From Syngnathus acus (lineage: Eukaryota > Chordata > Actinopteri > Syngnathiformes > Syngnathidae): DNA of 64,000 nucleotides. The notes below the pieces were generated by a model. It saw nothing but the letters and a program-made list of their open reading frames with translations. It was not told the origin of the DNA and did no database searches. The first letter of the stretch is position 1; every line of letters begins with the position of its first letter. The position numbers and the translations under genes are program-made. The stretch spans positions 16,854,193 through 16,918,192 of the forward strand of contig NC_051088.1 in the NCBI RefSeq assembly GCF_901709675.1, read 5' to 3'. Below are positions 60,619-64,000 of the stretch, in pieces.

Positions 60619-63600
60619 GTAAGCCGCTCTTTTGCAGCCTTGGTATAAATAATTTTCTGGCCCACATGAATCAGTCGCCAAGGAGTCGCTCTGATATTTC
60701 TAGTTTTGTTTCATCATTAAAAAATACCAAGTAAACAACATGTCGATAAACAATTATTGGGAAATGATTTTGCAATCGACTTAAATCTAGATTTTTGTTT
60801 GTACAAATTGTATATTTGTATAAATAATTGATAGAATAATTAATTCTAAAAATATTTGATAGGTGCGTCCCAGAACTTGAGTGGGTAATATGACGCATTT
60901 GGCTTAGTGAGTTTGATTTGAAAATTCATGAGGTGTTGTGATGGATATCGTCTTCTGCATTTCCTGTTAGCCGTTATGTCTTCCACCCAAAGTTTCATTT
61001 GTATTCCCCGATGTGAGTAGTAGCGCTATGTTTGAATGCACTGAAGGCTGCAGCAGAAGAGTGATGAGCGGTCTACTTCCTGTCTGCCAGTGAGCAACCG
61101 CTCTCAAAGCCACTTCCTTTCACACAAATGGGCCTTTTCTTGCGACGTTGATGAGTTCTACCTCGTTTCCGCGCAACCTTCACTTCTCATCGCTTCTTGT
61201 TAAAATGACAAAAGCTCCCGCAGGCAATTTTTGGCTTGTATTGTGACTTTTCTGGTGTCAAGTGATAGAAGTGATGTCAATGTCAGAAAATGTCAAATAA
61301 AAAAATAAAACAGGAGATAAATCAGGTCATCTTCCTTGAAGATAATGCTACTTTTCATCTTCACTGAGGTCAAACAAATGAGCTTTTCTTTTTTATTTTT
61401 TATTTTAATCTACCGTATAACATTTCTCATATTTGCTCCAAGGCCAATAAGCTGCCTTGGGGGGGGGGGGGGGGGGGGGGTTGCTGAGCTTTGAGGTCTT
61501 TTTAGGTTCTGGCTCATGTTGAAACAATTTCCCTCCGTTTTCGTGTTTGACAACATTCAAGTGAATTTTTGTATAATTAGGCTGGAGCGTTGAGTCTGGA
61601 TTGAGGATCAAAGCGAGCGGGGCCTTGATGTCGGAGTTCAGAGTTGACTGATGCTAAAAGGAGAGATGCCTCTCCGACAAAGCTGCTCCAGGGGGTGAAA
61701 TGAAGACGTTGAGATGTGTTTGTGAGCACTTAGCATGTGCGAGAGAGGACGAATGAAGGAGAAATGGGTGCTCACCCGGCGTGACTGCCGCCTTTGGCCA
61801 TTGTTTGCTCAACAGCAGTCGTGCTCTGGATATGTGACTCTATTTTAGGCTTCTGAATTTCATATTGGATGCTTATAAAACAATTTAGCGTGCTGTGGCC
61901 GCCATTGCTGTCTGTCCCCTTGAGCCAAATGCAGTTGTTGGCTCTTTTGTATTCCGTGTGAGTGGTTATTGGGCGGAGGGAGGGAGGGAGGGAGGAGCAT
62001 GCAGGCAGAGCAGGTGGACAGTCTGATTGTGATTCTGCCATGTTGCGCGTATCCTCGGATGTCATATCAGAGCATTTTTGCGAGAGCAATTAACATTAAA
62101 TTTTGTGCAGCAAGGTTTAAAGAGCTGGATGCATTCTTATTGTAGCAGCAGCTGCTTTTGCGTGCTCATTTTCAAACACGGCGACTGTTGTTTTCGTCTT
62201 CTCTATGTGTTGTGTATGTGATCCGAATTTATTCGTAAATCATAACATGATCATAATGATTGATTTTACTGCACGGCAACAATTTGACATCACAATCAAG
62301 TCTGTTTGCATCCGAGGTTTGTCATTGATAGGTTAGATATTGCTTATGAATTGACGCCAGGAATGGTACTGAAAAATGACAAGTGCTGCTACTTTTGAGT
62401 GATCGGCTCCACGATGTAATGGATCCTTTTTAATCCCATGCCACACCCCGCCACCAAAAACAATGTTCTATTTTTGGCATGATCAAGGTAACACTGACAG
62501 AGTGCCACACAGGCGCAACCATGAATGTCATCTCATGGTGATTAGCTCCTTAAAGGTCTAAGGATCCTTGTTTGGTCAGAAATGAGGATGAGAAACTGCA
62601 CGTTATTCCACATCTAAGTAAGTGTGTGATGACAGATCGTATTCTGTGGCCCAGCTATTGATGTCCAATATGTTCCCATCCTCCTGCTGAGACCAGAGCT
62701 TTCCCACTTCTGCTAATGAACACATGCCGTACGTAGCAGGCAATACGCTACAGATCGATACACTCACAGAAAAGCTCACCCACAGACACGCACACAAGTA
62801 GAGAAGCATTGTGAAGCGGCGTTACAGAATGTACCAAGAGAGGAAGGAAGGACACGGAGGAGATGATTGTGCCACCATCGCCAGGAAGATTGTAACACCT
62901 TAGCAACAAACAAGCCAAGCCTCCCACTGAGGAGGAGCCACATGCACGAACGCATACACACACACGCACACACACACACACGCACGCGCACACATACGCA
63001 CAACGACAGACAGCTGAGGACAGATGGATGGTCCTGATAAATTTATTCCTCGGGAAAAAACATCTTGAGTGCCCCCTTTCCCTCCTCCATCCTTTATTTG
63101 CATTCTTGGTTACCAGCCCCTCCTTTTTCCCACTGATATTTTCCACTGTCTCCAATTTCTCCGCTCATTTAGCACCCCCACCCCGCCCCCCCATAGACAC
63201 CCCACCCCTGCCTCGGCGGCAAGCTGGGAGAAAGATGAAGGGGAGGAGGGGATAGGAGGGATGAGCAGTAAAGAGCAGAAAGCAAGCACAGTCTGCAAGA
63301 GAAATCGGCAAAGGAGCAGGATTGTGTGGATTGCAACAAGGAGGGGCATGCAGCTCTTTGCTCTTAGCGTGCCTCAGACTCGTCGGACCTGTGCTACGGC
63401 ATCTCTGCTGTTCTAAGCTGTGACTCGCCTTGTCTCCTACGTCTTGTCATGCTCAACGCTTCATGCGCTCAAAGGACTCGGGCGACCGGGGAGACTACGA
63501 GAGGGGCGTGATGGCCAGACGTGCTCTGACTCCTTGGTTTACCTCCGTCAGGAATTCTTCTGGCATCTTCTCTCCATCCACCTCAGCCGTAGTCCATGTC

Positions 63601-64000
63601 CTTCCTGTCTGCCTGCCACACGTGAGGCTTGAGGAATGGCAATGAGAGCTCATGGTCCAGATCCCTGGCTGCACTCTACCGTGCTTCTTTGAGGTGACCC
63701 TACTGAATATTCAAATACTTCACCTTGTCACTTTACGGCTGCCATTGATCCCGTGTTGGATGACGTACGAGACGCAGGGCAGGTGTCGTCGTGAACGGAA
63801 TCTTGTTTTGCGCAAGAAGAGCCGTGGGGATGAGTAACACATCAGATGGAAGGTGCTAAAAATAAGGTCAATCGAAGTCCGACACGAATGAGGTATTGCG
63901 CACGCTAATGAAGATTTATCAGCTTCAGTAGCCACACACAGGCATCGGCGTGTTTTCCAGGACTAAAAGAGTTTCAGTGACTTGTGTGCCAAAGCGATGG
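60619..64000 (+). other. agap2 intron 1 (continues past window end)
   Basis: No second exon was recognised before the window ends. It contains a G22 run at 61459-61480, a GGGA-rich stretch at about 61973-61996 and an imperfect (CA)n at about 62955-62998. Open frames at 63028-63645 are not protein-like. Confidence 0.5.

Noticed and set aside
62748-63155. 135-codon minus-strand open frame in the agap2 intron
   Set aside because: It is driven by the (CA)n tract at about 62955-62998. No conserved motif is seen.

Overview
The window is a stretch of vertebrate nuclear DNA, almost certainly from a ray-finned (teleost) fish. Introns have GT/AG borders, each predicted protein reads as a complete vertebrate ortholog, and the repeats are typical of teleosts: Tc1-like remnants, hAT-type MITEs and very many microsatellites. 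I cannot name the species. Seven protein-coding genes and one microRNA are supported. The gene set (NCKAP5L, TMBIM6, CTDSP2 with miR-26a, SLC11A2, MARCHF9, TSPAN31, AGAP2) matches genes that lie on human chromosome 12q13-q14.

Layout. Bases 1-1369 are upstream sequence with a possible gene end. Bases 1370-8383 (+) hold nckap5l in 11 coding exons (1368 aa). Bases 11440-13675 (+) hold tmbim6, Bax inhibitor-1, in 9 coding exons (237 aa). Next comes an inverted, decayed copy of the nckap5l 3' end (14654-15011), then an unusual tandem array (about 15471-17070) in which a hairpin MITE has been captured and re-amplified. Bases 19339-24795 (-) hold ctdsp2 in 7 coding exons (262 aa), with mir-26a in an intron on the same strand. 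Bases 29531 to about 34475 (-) hold slc11a2 (DMT1), a 16-exon model of about 602 aa, preceded by two similar candidate 5' exons. Bases 37692-47782 (-) hold marchf9 in 4 exons (341 aa). Bases 54901-58745 (-) hold tspan31 in 6 exons (212 aa). From 60456 (+) the first coding exon of agap2 begins, and the rest lies beyond the window.

These are not an operon; each gene has its own function. nckap5l is a microtubule-associated scaffold gene, tmbim6 an ER calcium and stress regulator, ctdsp2 a nuclear phosphatase, slc11a2 a proton-coupled iron transporter, marchf9 a membrane E3 ubiquitin ligase, tspan31 a tetraspanin and agap2 an Arf-GAP. Two functional links stand out. The ctdsp2/mir-26a host relationship is preserved, and tspan31 and agap2 are arranged head to head.

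I found no wholly new system. The most unusual structures are the MITE-bearing satellite, the inverted nckap5l terminal duplication, the duplicated slc11a2 leader-exon region, and the absence of a recognisable cdk4 between marchf9 and tspan31. All exon borders were read by eye from splice consensus, reading-frame phase and recalled homologs; none is confirmed by transcripts.
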